In this document: positions 27,604 through 38,134 of the stretch, piece by piece
How the letters are laid out: each line of letters opens with the position of its first letter
Position numbering within the stretch: the first letter of the stretch is position 1
Assembly (NCBI RefSeq): GCF_003625485.1
Contig: NZ_RAIR01000004.1
Location: 124,001 to 188,000 of the forward strand
Direction of reading: 5' to 3'
DNA: 64,000 nucleotides
Origin: Butyrivibrio sp. CB08
Lineage (GTDB): Bacteria; Bacillota; Clostridia; Lachnospirales; Lachnospiraceae
Notes under the pieces: generated by a model
The model's input: only the letters and a program-made list of their open reading frames with translations
The model's database searches: none
Told to the model about the DNA's origin: nothing
Made by a program: the position numbers and the translations under genes

Positions 27604-28503
27604 TTACTCCATCACTCCCACAACATTTACATTCTGTTTCTTAAGTGTATAGACAACCTTGTCCATCTTGTCAGCTGTATCCTTGCCTGCTCTAAGCAGG
27701 ATGATAACGCCGTCAGCTGCTCTCATTCTGTCAAACTCATCAAGGTCATATCTCATCTGATCAGATGAAAGCTCTATATAATTGCCGTCATATCTAAGAA
27801 GATGGGACCTGTTTGCCCTGTATTCGTCAGTATCTCTTTTGCCAAGATAAGGAATATCAGGGTAATTCATAGCCCAGTCTCTCTCTGAGTAAATTCCGTC
27901 GTCGAAAATGCCATATAAAAGTACAGCAAAAATGCTTACAAGAAGTCCAATGAGACCGCCAAGGAATGCGGCGTTGGGCTCTCTTGTATACTCGTCATAT
28001 ATCTCTATCTCTGCGTCAGTCCAGCAGTCAATAGCTTCGATCTGTTCAAGAGAATCTGCAAAGGCAGGAAGCGCTGTCATGTAAGCATCTGAGATCTTCT
28101 TTACCAGCTCTTTATCAGTGCCTGTAACTATGACTGTAAGAACCCTGTAATCTCCAAGGATCTCTCCGGTTACAGCGTCAAGGACATCCTGTTTGGTCAC
28201 ATCGGGAGCCACTTCAAGCGCCTTATCAACTACCGGATTATCTCTTAAGATCCCATCCCAGGTATAGGCGTTAAAATAGTCCGGACCATTAGGAAACTCA
28301 TCATAATCGAAGGTTACAAAATAGTCATTCCTGACGCGGTATACAGTGTCGCCGCCAACAACATTGCTGTAGATGATATAAACTACCAGTCCTACTATTG
28401 CCCCAATGACTGTTGCAGCAATGACCATCCAGAATCTCTTTTTAAACTGACGCCAGAACCTCTTAAGGTCTAAGCTTCTGTTGTATTTGTTTTGTTCGGG
28501 CAT
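27604..28503 (-). CDS. Wzz/CpsC-type polysaccharide chain-length regulator-like protein
   Basis: About 299 residues from ATG 28503, chosen because an upstream TTG frame would place the start inside the GGAGGG ribosome binding site. The protein has an N-terminal helix (residues about 25-45), an extracytoplasmic domain, a second helix near 180-200, and a cytosolic tail of about 100 residues ending near VVGVME. This two-helix plan fits Wzz/CpsC/YveK. The tail lacks a Walker motif, so a kinase partner (CpsD/YveL), if any, is elsewhere or reduced to this tail. It precedes epsG directly. Confidence 0.78.
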   Translation of the reverse strand: MPEQNKYNRSLDLKRFWRQFKKRFWMVIAATVIGAIVGLVVYIIYSNVVGGDTVYRVRNDYFVTFDYDEFPNGPDYFNAYTWDGILRDNPVVDKALEVAPDVTKQDVLDAVTGEILGDYRVLTVIVTGTDKELVKKISDAYMTALPAFADSLEQIEAIDCWTDAEIEIYDEYTREPNAAFLGGLIGLLVSIFAVLLYGIFDDGIYSERDWAMNYPDIPYLGKRDTDEYRANRSHLLRYDGNYIELSSDQMRYDLDEFDRMRAADGVIILLRAGKDTADKMDKVVYTLKKQNVNVVGVME

Positions 28504-28544
28504 GGTACCCTCCCCCAATGATTTAGTATTCTCTGACCATTATA

Positions 28545-31436
28545 TCACAGCATCTTTTTGATATATGCTCCCGTATAGGACTTCTTGCACTTGGCAACCT
28601 CTTCTGGGGTTCCGGAAACAACTACTGTTCCGCCCTTTGAACCGCCCTCTGGTCCCATATCGATGATGTAATCACCGGTCTTGATGACATCCAGATTGTG
28701 CTCGATGACAACCACGGTGTTGCCCTGATCAACCAGCTGCTGCATGATCTTAACGAGCTTTTGTACATCTGCAAAGTGAAGACCTGTTGTGGGCTCATCA
28801 AGGATGTAAACTGTCTTACCCGTTCCAACCTTAGAGAGCTCAGTTGCAAGCTTGATCCTCTGAGCCTCACCACCTGAGAGCTCAGTACTTGGCTGACCAA
28901 GTTTAACGTATCCAAGACCTACATCGTAAAGAGTCTGAATCTTGCGCTTGATGGTCTTAACGTTCTCAAAGAACTTAAGAGCCTCCTCAACTGTCATATC
29001 AAGGACATCGTATATATTCTTACCCTTGTACTTAACTTCCAGTGTCTCGTGGTTGTAACGCTTACCACCGCAGACTTCACATGGAACGTATACGTCTGGA
29101 AGGAAGTGCATCTCTATCTTGATGATTCCGTCACCTCCGCAGGCTTCACATCTTCCGCCCTTGACATTGAAGGAGAAACGTCCCTTCTTGTAGCCTCTTG
29201 CCTTGGCATCCGGGGTTCCTGCAAACAGATCTCTTATAAGATCAAATACTCCAGTGTAGGTAGCAGGGTTTGAACGAGGTGTACGTCCAATAGGTGACTG
29301 GTCGATGGCGATGACCTTGTCCACCTGCTCGATACCCTCTAAAGCTTTGTGCTTACCAGGGATACATCTTGCGCGGTTTAAGTCTCTTGCAAGGTGCTTG
29401 TACAGGATCTCGTTGACAAAAGAGCTCTTGCCAGAGCCTGATACTCCGGTAACAATGGTCATTACTCCAACCGGAACTTCTATGTCGATATTCTTTAAGT
29501 TATTCTCCTGAGCACCAACTATCTTAAGCCAGCCTCTGGGCTCGCGTCTTGTCTCAGGTACCGGGATCTTGAGTTTGCCCGCAAGGTACTGGCCTGTGAC
29601 AGACTCTTTTACCTGCATGATCTCATCCGCAGTTCCGCAGGCTACGATCTTACCACCATGGGAACCAGCTCCAGGACCAACGTCAACAATATAGTCAGCT
29701 GCTCTCATGGTATCTTCGTCGTGCTCAACTACTATGAGGGTGTTGCCAAGGTCACGGAGGTTCTTAAGGGTGTTAAGGAGCTTGTCATTGTCCCTCTGAT
29801 GAAGACCGATACTTGGCTCATCAAGGATGTAGCACACTCCGCAAAGTCCTGATCCGATCTGGGTAGCAAGCCTTATACGCTGTGCCTCACCTCCGGATAA
29901 TGTTCCTGTTGCTCTTGAAAGAGACAGGTAATCAAGACCTACGTCCACAAGGAATCCTACGCGGTTTTTGATCTCTTTAAGTACCTGGGCACCGATCATC
30001 TCCTGCTGTGATGTGAGCTTCATGTTGTCCAGATAGTTCTTGAGCTCATCTATGGACATGGAAGTGATCTCGTAGATATTCTTGTCATCTATGGTCACAG
30101 CAAGAGACTCCTTCTTAAGTCTCTGTCCGCCGCAGAGAGCACATGGAGTGATCCTCATGTACTCCTCATACTCAGCCTTCATGGCCTCTGAGAAGGTCTC
30201 TCTGTATCTCTGTTCTACGTTCTTAATAAGACCATCAAAGAGGATAGGATAGTCACCCTCTCCGCGCTGGCCTTTGTAATGTACATTTACTGTCTTGTCA
30301 GCTCCGTGGATCAGTACCTCTTTTGCCTTGTCAGGAAGATCCTGGAATGGTGTATCAAGGCTGAACTTGTAAGCCTTGGCAAGGGCCTTCAGTGTCGCAT
30401 TACTAAAGCTTGAGTCCTTGTTGGCTGACTGCCAACCCATAACAACAATACATCCGTCGTTGATGGAAAGGCTCTTATCAGGGATCATGAGGTCCTCATC
30501 AAACTCCATCTTGTAGCCAAGTCCAAGGCAATCCGGACAGGCACCAAATGGGTTGTTGAAGGAAAAGCTTCTTGGCTCGATCTCAGGGATGCTGATACCA
30601 CAATCAGGGCACGCAAAGTTCTGGGAGAAGCTCAGCTCTTTTCCATCTATTACATCTACTAAAAGGAGGCCATCTGCAAGCTGCAGTGCGCTCTCTACAG
30701 AGTCTGTAAGTCGTCTTCTCAGGTTCTCGTTGTCGTCACGGACCACGATTCTGTCCACAATGATCTCAATGCTGTGCTTGATATTCTTGTCCAGCTTGAT
30801 CTCTTCCTCTGTGATCTCGTACTGGCTTCCATCAATCCTTGCGCGGACGTATCCCGCTCTCTTGGCGCGGTCCAGGGTCTTCTGGTGTTCACCCTTCTTG
30901 CCACGAACTACTGGAGCAAGGATCTGAAGCTTGGTTCCATCTCCGAGAGCCATGATCTGGTCGCACATCTCATCCACAGTCTGTCTGCGAATCTCTCTGC
31001 CACAGTTAGGGCAGTGGGGAACACCGATCCTGGCATAGAGAAGTCTGAAGTGGTCGTAGATCTCAGTCACTGTTCCTACGGTTGATCTTGGGTTCTTGTT
31101 GGTTGACTTCTGATCGATTGAGATAGTTGGTGACAGTCCCTCTATAGCCTCTACGTTTGGCTTGTCCATCTGACCAAGGAACATCCTGGCATAGGATGAA
31201 AGGGACTCCATGTATCTGCGCTGTCCCTCTGCAAAAATGGTCTCGAAAGCAAGGGAGGACTTACCAGAACCTGAAACTCCAGTAAATACTGTAAGGGTGC
31301 CCCTTGGAATCTTGACGTTTACGTGCTTTAAATTATGCTCGCTGGCACCACGAACCCTGATATAGTCATGAATATCAGAGGGTAATATCCTCTTGGTGGT
31401 GGTGTTCTTCTTGGTCATGTTTCTGTTTTCTGTCAT
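28545..31436 (-). CDS. uvrA: Excinuclease ABC subunit A
   Basis: UvrA is the damage-sensing ATPase of nucleotide excision repair; it delivers UvrB to lesions. The 963-residue protein has two ABC modules, each with Walker A (VSGSGKSS) and Walker B regions, [12 protein letters not shown] in the first and [16 protein letters not shown] in the second, and zinc-finger cysteines ([22 protein letters not shown]). It starts four bases after the uvrB stop, with AGGAAA inside the uvrB end. The 11 extra N-terminal residues before RILPSDI are low in complexity. Identification is very secure. Confidence 0.97.
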   Translation of the reverse strand: MTENRNMTKKNTTTKRILPSDIHDYIRVRGASEHNLKHVNVKIPRGTLTVFTGVSGSGKSSLAFETIFAEGQRRYMESLSSYARMFLGQMDKPNVEAIEGLSPTISIDQKSTNKNPRSTVGTVTEIYDHFRLLYARIGVPHCPNCGREIRRQTVDEMCDQIMALGDGTKLQILAPVVRGKKGEHQKTLDRAKRAGYVRARIDGSQYEITEEEIKLDKNIKHSIEIIVDRIVVRDDNENLRRRLTDSVESALQLADGLLLVDVIDGKELSFSQNFACPDCGISIPEIEPRSFSFNNPFGACPDCLGLGYKMEFDEDLMIPDKSLSINDGCIVVMGWQSANKDSSFSNATLKALAKAYKFSLDTPFQDLPDKAKEVLIHGADKTVNVHYKGQRGEGDYPILFDGLIKNVEQRYRETFSEAMKAEYEEYMRITPCALCGGQRLKKESLAVTIDDKNIYEITSMSIDELKNYLDNMKLTSQQEMIGAQVLKEIKNRVGFLVDVGLDYLSLSRATGTLSGGEAQRIRLATQIGSGLCGVCYILDEPSIGLHQRDNDKLLNTLKNLRDLGNTLIVVEHDEDTMRAADYIVDVGPGAGSHGGKIVACGTADEIMQVKESVTGQYLAGKLKIPVPETRREPRGWLKIVGAQENNLKNIDIEVPVGVMTIVTGVSGSGKSSFVNEILYKHLARDLNRARCIPGKHKALEGIEQVDKVIAIDQSPIGRTPRSNPATYTGVFDLIRDLFAGTPDAKARGYKKGRFSFNVKGGRCEACGGDGIIKIEMHFLPDVYVPCEVCGGKRYNHETLEVKYKGKNIYDVLDMTVEEALKFFENVKTIKRKIQTLYDVGLGYVKLGQPSTELSGGEAQRIKLATELSKVGTGKTVYILDEPTTGLHFADVQKLVKIMQQLVDQGNTVVVIEHNLDVIKTGDYIIDMGPEGGSKGGTVVVSGTPEEVAKCKKSYTGAYIKKML

Positions 31437-31440
31437 AATT

Positions 31441-33435
31441 TCACTTTCCTGACGTTAAGTCATTGTATATCTTCTTAAGTTCAATAAGCTGATCTCTAAG
31501 CATAGCAGCGTTCTCGAAATCCAGCTCTGTCGCTGCTCTCTTCATCTTCTTCTGAACCTGTCCGATGAGCTTCTCAAGTTCATCTGCACTCATGGATTCA
31601 GGATCCTTTTCGAACTTGACTTCTTCCTTGGCAACGGCCTTAGTTACTGCGATAAGGTCACGTACTGCCTTCTTGATGGTCTGAGGAGTAATGCCATGTT
31701 CATCGTTATATTTCTGCTGGATGGCACGTCTGCGCTTGGTCTCCTCGATGGCCTTAGTCATGGAGTCTGTCATGTTGTCGGCGTACATTATAACATGGCC
31801 CTCAGAGTTACGGGCAGCTCGTCCGATGGTCTGAATAAGGGAGGTCTCTGAACGAAGAAATCCCTCTTTATCAGCGTCGATGATGGCAACCAGGGATATC
31901 TCCGGAATGTCCAGACCCTCTCTAAGGAGGTTGATTCCAACCAGTACATCAAAGACATCAAGTCTCATATCCCTGATGATCTCTGATCTCTCAAGGGTAT
32001 CTATATCTGAGTGAAGGTACTTGACCCTGATGCCTGACTCTGCCAGATACTGGGTTAGATCCTCCGCCATTCTCTTGGTAAGGGTTGTGACAAGAACCTT
32101 GTTGCCTGAATCCACTACCTTCCTGATTTCTGAAATGAGGTCATCAATCTGACCCTCAACAGGCCTTACGTCAACCTCAGGGTCAAGAAGTCCTGTAGGT
32201 CTTATTACCTGCTCTGCACGAAGCAGTTCGTGTTCTTCCTCGTATTTACCAGGGGTTGCAGAGCAGAACAGCATCTGGTCGATGTGTCCCTCAAACTCCT
32301 CAAAGTTAAGAGGTCTGTTATCCAAGGCTGATGGAAGTCTGAAGCCGTAGTCCACAAGGGTAAGCTTCCTGCTCCTGTCGCCGTGATACATAGCTCCAAC
32401 CTGAGGTATTGTCATATGTGACTCATCAACAATGATGAGGAAATCTCTGTCAAAGAAGTCAAGGAGAGTAAGTGGTGGCTCTCCCGGGGCTGCAAAGTTA
32501 AGATGCCTTGAGTAGTTCTCGATACCTGAGCAAAAGCCTGTCTCCCTCATCATCTCAACATCGAAGTTGGTTCTCTCAGAGATCCTCTGGGCCTCGATAA
32601 GCCTGTCCTCTCCTTTGAAAAACTTAACCTGTTCCTCCAGCTCTTTTTCAATGTTGTCACAGGCCTTGTTGATCTTGTCCTGAGGAACAACGTAGTGGGA
32701 TGCAGGATAGATCATGACGTGGGAAAGCTCAGAGTGGATCCTTGCAGTAACAGGCTCGATTTGAGTGATCCTGTCGATCTCGTCTCCAAAGAACTCTACC
32801 CTTATAAGGAAATCGTCCCAGTTTGCAGGGAAGATCTCTACAGTATCACCACGGACTCTGAAGTTACATCTTCCAAGCTCCATGTCATTGCGGTCGTACT
32901 GAATTGCGATAAGGTCCTTAATGAGTTCATCTCTGTCCTTTTGCATACCCGGGCGAAGGGAGATAGACATTCCCTTGAACTCCTCAGGGCTACCAAGTCC
33001 ATAAATGCAGGATACACTTGCTACAACGATGACATCGTTTCTCTCAGCAAGAGATGCAGTAGCTGAGAGTCTGAGCTTGTCGATCTCATCGTTGATAGAT
33101 GAATCCTTGGCAATATAAGTATCAGTCTGTGGCACATAGGCCTCAGGCTGGTAATAATCGTAGTATGATACGAAATATTCAACCGCGTTCTCCGGGAAGA
33201 ACTCCTTCATCTCTCCATAGAGCTGTCCTGCCAGCGTCTTGTTATGGGAGATGATCAGGGTTGGCTTATTAAGAGCTGCTATGACATTCGCCATGGTGAA
33301 TGTCTTACCAGAACCTGTTACGCCAAGCAGGGTCTCAAACTGGTTGCCCTCTTTAAAGCCCTTGACCAGAGCTTCTATGGCCTGTGGCTGATCGCCGGTT
33401 GGCTTATATTCTGAGTGAAGTATAAATTTATCCAT
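31441..33435 (-). CDS. uvrB: Excinuclease ABC subunit B
   Basis: UvrB receives the lesion from UvrA, opens the strands and recruits UvrC. About 664 residues from ATG 33435 ([19 protein letters not shown]); an upstream GTG frame would run back into a hairpin and is rejected. It shows [17 protein letters not shown] (Walker A), the beta-hairpin region [24 protein letters not shown] (DEAD-like box), [17 protein letters not shown] and a C-terminal UVR motif ([19 protein letters not shown]). The 5' leader holds a LexA-like box and a terminator hairpin. Identification is very secure. Confidence 0.97.
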   Translation of the reverse strand: MDKFILHSEYKPTGDQPQAIEALVKGFKEGNQFETLLGVTGSGKTFTMANVIAALNKPTLIISHNKTLAGQLYGEMKEFFPENAVEYFVSYYDYYQPEAYVPQTDTYIAKDSSINDEIDKLRLSATASLAERNDVIVVASVSCIYGLGSPEEFKGMSISLRPGMQKDRDELIKDLIAIQYDRNDMELGRCNFRVRGDTVEIFPANWDDFLIRVEFFGDEIDRITQIEPVTARIHSELSHVMIYPASHYVVPQDKINKACDNIEKELEEQVKFFKGEDRLIEAQRISERTNFDVEMMRETGFCSGIENYSRHLNFAAPGEPPLTLLDFFDRDFLIIVDESHMTIPQVGAMYHGDRSRKLTLVDYGFRLPSALDNRPLNFEEFEGHIDQMLFCSATPGKYEEEHELLRAEQVIRPTGLLDPEVDVRPVEGQIDDLISEIRKVVDSGNKVLVTTLTKRMAEDLTQYLAESGIRVKYLHSDIDTLERSEIIRDMRLDVFDVLVGINLLREGLDIPEISLVAIIDADKEGFLRSETSLIQTIGRAARNSEGHVIMYADNMTDSMTKAIEETKRRRAIQQKYNDEHGITPQTIKKAVRDLIAVTKAVAKEEVKFEKDPESMSADELEKLIGQVQKKMKRAATELDFENAAMLRDQLIELKKIYNDLTSGK

Positions 33436-33457
33436 ATCTCTTTTCCAAAATAAAAAA

Positions 33458-33493
33458 GCTATACTTACCACTAGTTAACGTGATAAGTATAGC
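33458..33493 (-). repeat. 36-base hairpin repeat, copy 1: terminator with internal extended -10 box
   Basis: The arms GCTATACTTA and TAAGTATAGC enclose a mostly paired centre. On the minus strand it is followed by CTTTTTTATTTT and then the uvrB ribosome binding site. It would end transcripts from the chemoreceptor gene. The left arm on the minus strand reads TGCTATACT, an extended -10 box. A copy with 34 of 36 bases identical lies at 35972-36007. Confidence 0.8.
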
Positions 33494-33522
33494 AGATTCA
33501 TTTAAAAAAGTATATCATTTTT

Positions 33523-33536
33523 CGAACAATTGTTCT
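33523..33536. promoter_or_regulatory. Candidate LexA (SOS) box for uvrB-uvrA
   Basis: CGAACAATTGTTCT contains a 12-base perfect palindrome and matches the Gram-positive LexA box CGAAC-N4-GTTC pattern, with a mismatch in the spacer. It lies nine bases upstream of TATACT (33509-33514 on the minus strand), overlapping the expected -35 region, a typical position for LexA repression. uvrBA is SOS-controlled in B. subtilis. Confidence 0.72.
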
Positions 33537-33559
33537 ATTTTGGCCACATATTTGGCTAT

Positions 33560-35071
33560 TTATTCCTCAGAAATAATTCCCTGAGAAATCTGGTTGATGG
33601 TCTCAGACATAGCACTGAGTTCCTCGATGTTAGCGTTGATCTCTTCCATAGCTGCGCCCTGTGAGGTGATGTTCTCGTTGATACCAACTGTCTTCTCAAC
33701 CATGATTCCTATAGTCTCTGACATGTGGTTAAGGGTTGTAGCGATCTCCTCACTGGTGTTAGTTGAGGTAAGTGCAAGTCTTCCAACTTCTTCAGCAACA
33801 ACTGCAAATCCCTTACCTGCGTCACCTGCTCTTGCAGCCTCAATAGAAGCATTCAGGGACAGGAGGTTTGTCTGGGAAGCGATGTCCTGGATGATGTCGA
33901 TGATCTTAAGAGAAGCTTCTACAGACTGATTGATTATCTCAGTTGACTGAACGATCTCAGCCTGCTTACTTGCTACTTCAGTCATGTCTTTTGTAGCCTG
34001 ATCAACGGTCTTGGTCATCTCTGACAGAGCCTGTGTGAGGTTGTTTACACTGGTCCTCATCTCGCTCTCAATTGCCTGATTCTTCTTGGCATCTGTAATG
34101 TCCAGAATGGATCCGGCAACAACTATAGGTGTTCCATCACTCTCTCTTACAGTATCGCCATTGGCCCTAAACCATCTGTAAGTTCCGTCTTTTCGTCTGA
34201 GCCTGTATTCCAGATCAAATGGTGTCTGACCAGAATAATCGTTAACATGCTTATTGAAAGCATCAAGAGCTGCCTGCTTGTCTTCAGGATGGAGGCTGTC
34301 ACTCCATGAATTGAGCACGTTAGGGAAGTCGCTCTCATCCCTGTATCCAAGGAGACGTCTAAACTGCTGACTCCACCAGAAAGCATTATTTGGATTGGAA
34401 GGATCTCTTCCAACAACGTTCATGCTCCAGCTACCTTCTGACAGTGTGCCATCAATAGCATCGTGACGCTGAGTCTCGATCTCAAGCTTTCTCGCCTGCT
34501 CCATCTGCTCAGTAATATCAATGAAGATTCCTATGAAGATCACAGGAACACCCTTTTTATCTCTGGAAAGATTACCAGCCGCGCGATACCATCTGTACGC
34601 TCCAGACCTTGTCTTTAATCTGTAATTGACATCGTACTTCTTGGTATTGGTCCTGTCCTGCAGAGTTGCACCAAACTCTGACAGAACCATCTCTTTATCA
34701 TCGGGATGCAGCTTGTCAGTCCAAGCTTCCAATGTATTAGGGAAATCTGACTTGTCCCTGTATCCAATCATTCTACGGAATTCGTCGCTCCAAACAACCT
34801 TGTTGATCTCGCCGCTTGATGAGTCGAAATACATCTCCCACATACCGGAACAGATTATTTCGTTGACCATGTTAAGCTTGTCGGTCTCGCCTTTGGCATA
34901 TTCCATTATCTGGGCAGCCTTAGCATTGATAAGATCGATCACTTCTTTTTCGCTTTCTGAAACAGCTTCCACATCACTTATCAGGTTCCCGCCCTTAAGG
35001 ACGTTTTCTAAGTCGCCACCTTCGATAGCGGCCAGCAGGGAAGCATTACTTGTTTCCTTCTTGAAAAACAT
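33560..35071 (-). CDS. Soluble methyl-accepting chemotaxis-type protein with two PAS domains
   Basis: The 503-residue protein has no membrane helix. Residues about 80-195 and 205-330 are PAS_3-type domains that are close relatives: each contains W..FRR..GYRD.SDFPN, then LHP.DK, YRL, YRW and a DITE/DITD end. The C-terminal 150 residues form a short signalling coiled coil with the tip [34 protein letters not shown], which binds CheA and CheW in chemoreceptors. Long methylation helices are reduced. It probably senses an internal redox or metabolic state. No chemotaxis kinase genes are in the window. Confidence 0.88.
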   Translation of the reverse strand: MFFKKETSNASLLAAIEGGDLENVLKGGNLISDVEAVSESEKEVIDLINAKAAQIMEYAKGETDKLNMVNEIICSGMWEMYFDSSSGEINKVVWSDEFRRMIGYRDKSDFPNTLEAWTDKLHPDDKEMVLSEFGATLQDRTNTKKYDVNYRLKTRSGAYRWYRAAGNLSRDKKGVPVIFIGIFIDITEQMEQARKLEIETQRHDAIDGTLSEGSWSMNVVGRDPSNPNNAFWWSQQFRRLLGYRDESDFPNVLNSWSDSLHPEDKQAALDAFNKHVNDYSGQTPFDLEYRLRRKDGTYRWFRANGDTVRESDGTPIVVAGSILDITDAKKNQAIESEMRTSVNNLTQALSEMTKTVDQATKDMTEVASKQAEIVQSTEIINQSVEASLKIIDIIQDIASQTNLLSLNASIEAARAGDAGKGFAVVAEEVGRLALTSTNTSEEIATTLNHMSETIGIMVEKTVGINENITSQGAAMEEINANIEELSAMSETINQISQGIISEE

Positions 35072-35228
35072 GAGCGAACCTCCTTTGAATGAATAATTGT
35101 GAAGTTGTGCACTAAAAACAGTGCTCCAATCCTCATTTTACTATACTAATGAGGCACAACACAACATGGTCAAAGATTTTCTTTTTATAAAAATGTATAT
35201 TTATTTACCCCAAATATATCTTCTCAAA

Positions 35229-35942
35229 TTATATGTATCCCCATTCCTTTGTCACGGTATCTACCCAGCAGAACTCTCTGTTTCCAATATATCTGCCGTC
35301 TGAAGACGTAGAAAATGTATCCACTGTGATTATATTATCCTGTTCAAGCACCTCGCTTACAGGAGTATGACCAACCACCTGAAACAGATCCTTTGGATAC
35401 ATTCCTTTTGCAAGATTTCCATACTGTGGTCTTACCCAAATTGGTGAATTTACCTCCCACAGAACATCGACGCCATATCCATTAACGCTCTCAATTACTT
35501 CCTCAAGATCATCCATTTCATTGTATAGCTGGTTCTCCACAAACTCGTAAGAAAGACCTGCATGGCTGAACAACGTATTATCAAGTTTATGGATGATAGC
35601 AAGGTTATCCGGAGATTCCAAAGAATCTCGCAGTTCCTCGAACATATCACAGACCATATCCGCCGCCATGATTGAATATCCAGGGTGATCGTACTGATCC
35701 CACAAATAAGCCAGGTCATGGTTTCCATAGCACCAGAGTGTCGATGGATATTTTTTAGCAAAGCGAATGGCGCTCTCTAATGTTTCCTCATAAAGATCCA
35801 CATCCCCCTGGCACTTCCAGTCATCCACAAGATCACCAACGCATACTGCCCTCTCGCAATCAGTGTTGACCATTATTTCATCGGCCTGTTCAAATATCCA
35901 GGGCTTTAAATGTACATCCGGAATTACTAATACCTTACCCAT
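35229..35942 (-). CDS. Calcineurin-like metallophosphoesterase
   Basis: A 237-residue enzyme from ATG 35942, behind a GGGAGATAAGG ribosome binding site. All metal-ligand motifs are present in order: PDVH near the N terminus, GDLVDDW, GNHD, SHAG and GHTP. This is the layout of the calcineurin-like superfamily, close to the PrpE/ApaH-type protein phosphatases or dinucleotide hydrolases. It has no signal peptide, so it is cytosolic. Its substrate cannot be read from sequence. A copy of the 36-base hairpin precedes the gene. Confidence 0.85.
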   Translation of the reverse strand: MGKVLVIPDVHLKPWIFEQADEIMVNTDCERAVCVGDLVDDWKCQGDVDLYEETLESAIRFAKKYPSTLWCYGNHDLAYLWDQYDHPGYSIMAADMVCDMFEELRDSLESPDNLAIIHKLDNTLFSHAGLSYEFVENQLYNEMDDLEEVIESVNGYGVDVLWEVNSPIWVRPQYGNLAKGMYPKDLFQVVGHTPVSEVLEQDNIITVDTFSTSSDGRYIGNREFCWVDTVTKEWGYI

Positions 35943-35971
35943 TCTGCACCTTATCTCCCACAAAAAAGAAT

Positions 35972-36007
35972 GCTATACTTACCACTATTTAACATGATAA
36001 GTATAGC
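35972..36007 (-). repeat. 36-base hairpin repeat, copy 2: terminator with internal extended -10 box
   Basis: Arms GCTATACTTA and TAAGTATAGC are the same as in copy 1; only two central bases differ. On the minus strand it follows the aldo/keto reductase stop and is followed by ATTCTTTTTTG, then the phosphoesterase ribosome binding site. It includes TGCTATACT on both strands. Confidence 0.8.
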
Positions 36008-36033
36008 AAATTTCGGCTAATTATTCCCTTTTA

Positions 36034-37020
36034 TCACTGCCACAGCTCCTGCCAGTCCTCTGCTCCTGGCCACAAGAATACCTGGCCCTTAACAAGGCGG
36101 CAGTTTCTCTCTGCCTTTTTAAGGAGCTCCATCTCATCATCAGTGAGAGGATCCACAGTGGTGCACTTAAGATTTGAGATGTACTGAGGCTCCTTCACCG
36201 AAAATGGAATTGGACACATGCCCCTTTGTACTGCCCACTTAAGGCATACAACTGCAGGGTGGATGCCATGGTTCTTGGCAACGGTCACAACCTCTGGAAG
36301 CTCTGTATCTGCCACATCCTCCGCGGTTCTGTCTCGCTCAGGGCGGCTCGGAGAGCCGATTGGGCAAAAGCCTATAGGAACGATATCGTGGGCTACTGCG
36401 TAGTCGAAAAGGTCCTGCTGCTGGAATGAGGGATGACACTCCATCTCAAGAGCAGCGGGTTTAATCCTGCAAAGAGGAAGGACAGCTTCAAGCTTTGAGA
36501 TCGTCATGTTGGACATTCCAATTGCCTTTACAAGGCCTGCATCCACAAGCTCCTCGCACTGCTTCCAGGTGTCCATGAACTCATCCACTGAGAAGGGCTT
36601 TGAGTCAGGATTTCTTGAATCGCCGTCACAGCCTGGTGCGTGGTAATTTGGGAAAGGCCAGTGTACAAAGTACAGGTCTATGTAGGAAAGTCCAAGATCT
36701 GAAAGGCTCTTTTCGCAGGCCTTCCTAACCTCGCGGTGCTGGTCGTTCCATACCTTGGAGGTGATAAAGAGCTCTTCCCTTGATACCACATTCTCAGAAA
36801 AGAGGCGTCCCAGCACCTCTCCAATCTGGTGCTCGTTCTGATATACTGATGCACAGTCCAGCATGCGGTAGCCGGATTTTACAGCGCCATAAACTGCCTC
36901 TGATATCTGGTCAGGGGAGTACTTGTCAGACCCGAAGGTTCCAAGTCCCATGGCAGGCATCACAGCGCCGGTGTGGAGCTTCCGAACCGGAACTTTTGTT
37001 ATATCTATAGTTTCACTCAT
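36034..37020 (-). CDS. Aldo/keto reductase
   Basis: A 328-residue NAD(P)H-dependent reductase of the AKR superfamily. ATG 37020 follows AGGAGGAAAAG, which is inside the end of the upstream dehydrogenase gene. It has GLGTFGSDKYSP, the catalytic Asp and Tyr in LDCASVYQNE, the Lys in TSKVWN, the His in YFVHWPFP, and the C-terminal ISNLKCT region. The operon pairs it with an alcohol dehydrogenase and a FucU-like mutarotase, suggesting aldose or deoxyhexose oxidation and reduction. Substrate unknown. It ends before the second hairpin repeat. Confidence 0.9.
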   Translation of the reverse strand: MSETIDITKVPVRKLHTGAVMPAMGLGTFGSDKYSPDQISEAVYGAVKSGYRMLDCASVYQNEHQIGEVLGRLFSENVVSREELFITSKVWNDQHREVRKACEKSLSDLGLSYIDLYFVHWPFPNYHAPGCDGDSRNPDSKPFSVDEFMDTWKQCEELVDAGLVKAIGMSNMTISKLEAVLPLCRIKPAALEMECHPSFQQQDLFDYAVAHDIVPIGFCPIGSPSRPERDRTAEDVADTELPEVVTVAKNHGIHPAVVCLKWAVQRGMCPIPFSVKEPQYISNLKCTTVDPLTDDEMELLKKAERNCRLVKGQVFLWPGAEDWQELWQ

Positions 37021-37021
37021 C

Positions 37022-38095
37022 TCACTTTTCCTCCTGGTCGCCAAATACAACTGCAACCTTTCCGCACTGGCCCGAAGCCATAAGTGCGTATGCTTCTCCT
37101 GCCTCATCGATTGAGAACTCGTGGGTGATAAGCTCATCTGGATGAATGCCCCAGCGAACCAGTCTGTCAACCAGCTCTTCCATTCTCCACAGTGATGTTA
37201 CCCATGAGCCATAGATGGTCTTCTGGCCGTGGATGATATCAGGACTTGGGTTAAAGTTGCAGGTTCCGCCTTCACCTACAAATGCGATCTTTCCATAGGA
37301 ATGTGTAGCCCTTATTGCAAGCTGCCTTCCAGGGTCTGAAGCTGAGCAGTCGATAGCTTTTTCTACTCCTCTTCCCTTGGTTGCTTCCATGATCTTATCC
37401 AAGGTGTCATCTCCTGGCTTAAATACGTTGTCCACAAGGCCAAGCTTTTTGGCAAGCTCGATACGGTAGTCGTTCATCTCAACGCCGATTAACTGGTTGG
37501 CACCAAGAGCCTTGCACAGCATAAGTGTAGCCAGACCAACAGGGCCAAGGCCTGTAACGAGAACAGCGTCATTTCCGCTGATACCGATCTTTTCAATTGC
37601 TTCATAAACAGTTCCAAATCCGCATGCTACCTGAGCTCCATCCTTGTATGTAAGCTCATCTGGAAGTGCGATAAGGTCTTTTTCATCAGCAAGGATGTAC
37701 TCACCCATACCGCCGTTTCTCTGCCAACCGTAAGCTGCGCGGAACTTGCTGGTGCAGGAAATATAGTAGCCCCTGCGGCAGTCATTACAAACGCCGCATC
37801 CGGAGATGTGATAGACGATGACTCTGTCACCCTTCTTAAATCGCTTAAGGCCCTCGCCTTCCTCGACGATAAGTCCGCAGGGCTCGTGACCTGCGATCAT
37901 TCCAGGAATGTAGCCCTCTGCACCTTTTCCTGTGTGCTCTCTGTAAATACAGCGGATGTCACTTCCGCAGATGGTTGTTGCCTTTGTCTTAATTACTACC
38001 TGTCCATATCCAGGTGTTGGAACCTCAAACTCCTTCAGTTCTACTGTTGAATTACCTGGCAGGATGGCTCCCTTCATTCTCATTTTTACTGCCAT
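37022..38095 (-). CDS. Zinc-containing alcohol dehydrogenase, sorbitol/threonine dehydrogenase type
   Basis: The 357-residue protein is a medium-chain dehydrogenase. It keeps the catalytic zinc region (TTICGSDIR, IAGHEPCG), the structural zinc cysteines GCGVCNDCRRGYYISC, and the NAD-binding GLGPVGLATLMLC. The acidic residue after the second strand (VEMNDYR) favours NAD(H). It resembles L-threonine and polyol dehydrogenases; the operon with FucU, AKR and LacI points to sugars or polyols instead. The stop is one base before the AKR start codon region. Family very secure. Confidence 0.9.
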   Translation of the reverse strand: MAVKMRMKGAILPGNSTVELKEFEVPTPGYGQVVIKTKATTICGSDIRCIYREHTGKGAEGYIPGMIAGHEPCGLIVEEGEGLKRFKKGDRVIVYHISGCGVCNDCRRGYYISCTSKFRAAYGWQRNGGMGEYILADEKDLIALPDELTYKDGAQVACGFGTVYEAIEKIGISGNDAVLVTGLGPVGLATLMLCKALGANQLIGVEMNDYRIELAKKLGLVDNVFKPGDDTLDKIMEATKGRGVEKAIDCSASDPGRQLAIRATHSYGKIAFVGEGGTCNFNPSPDIIHGQKTIYGSWVTSLWRMEELVDRLVRWGIHPDELITHEFSIDEAGEAYALMASGQCGKVAVVFGDQEEK

Positions 38096-38134
38096 AATTT
38101 TGCTCCTTCCTACAATACTTTTTCAGTTTCCTTC

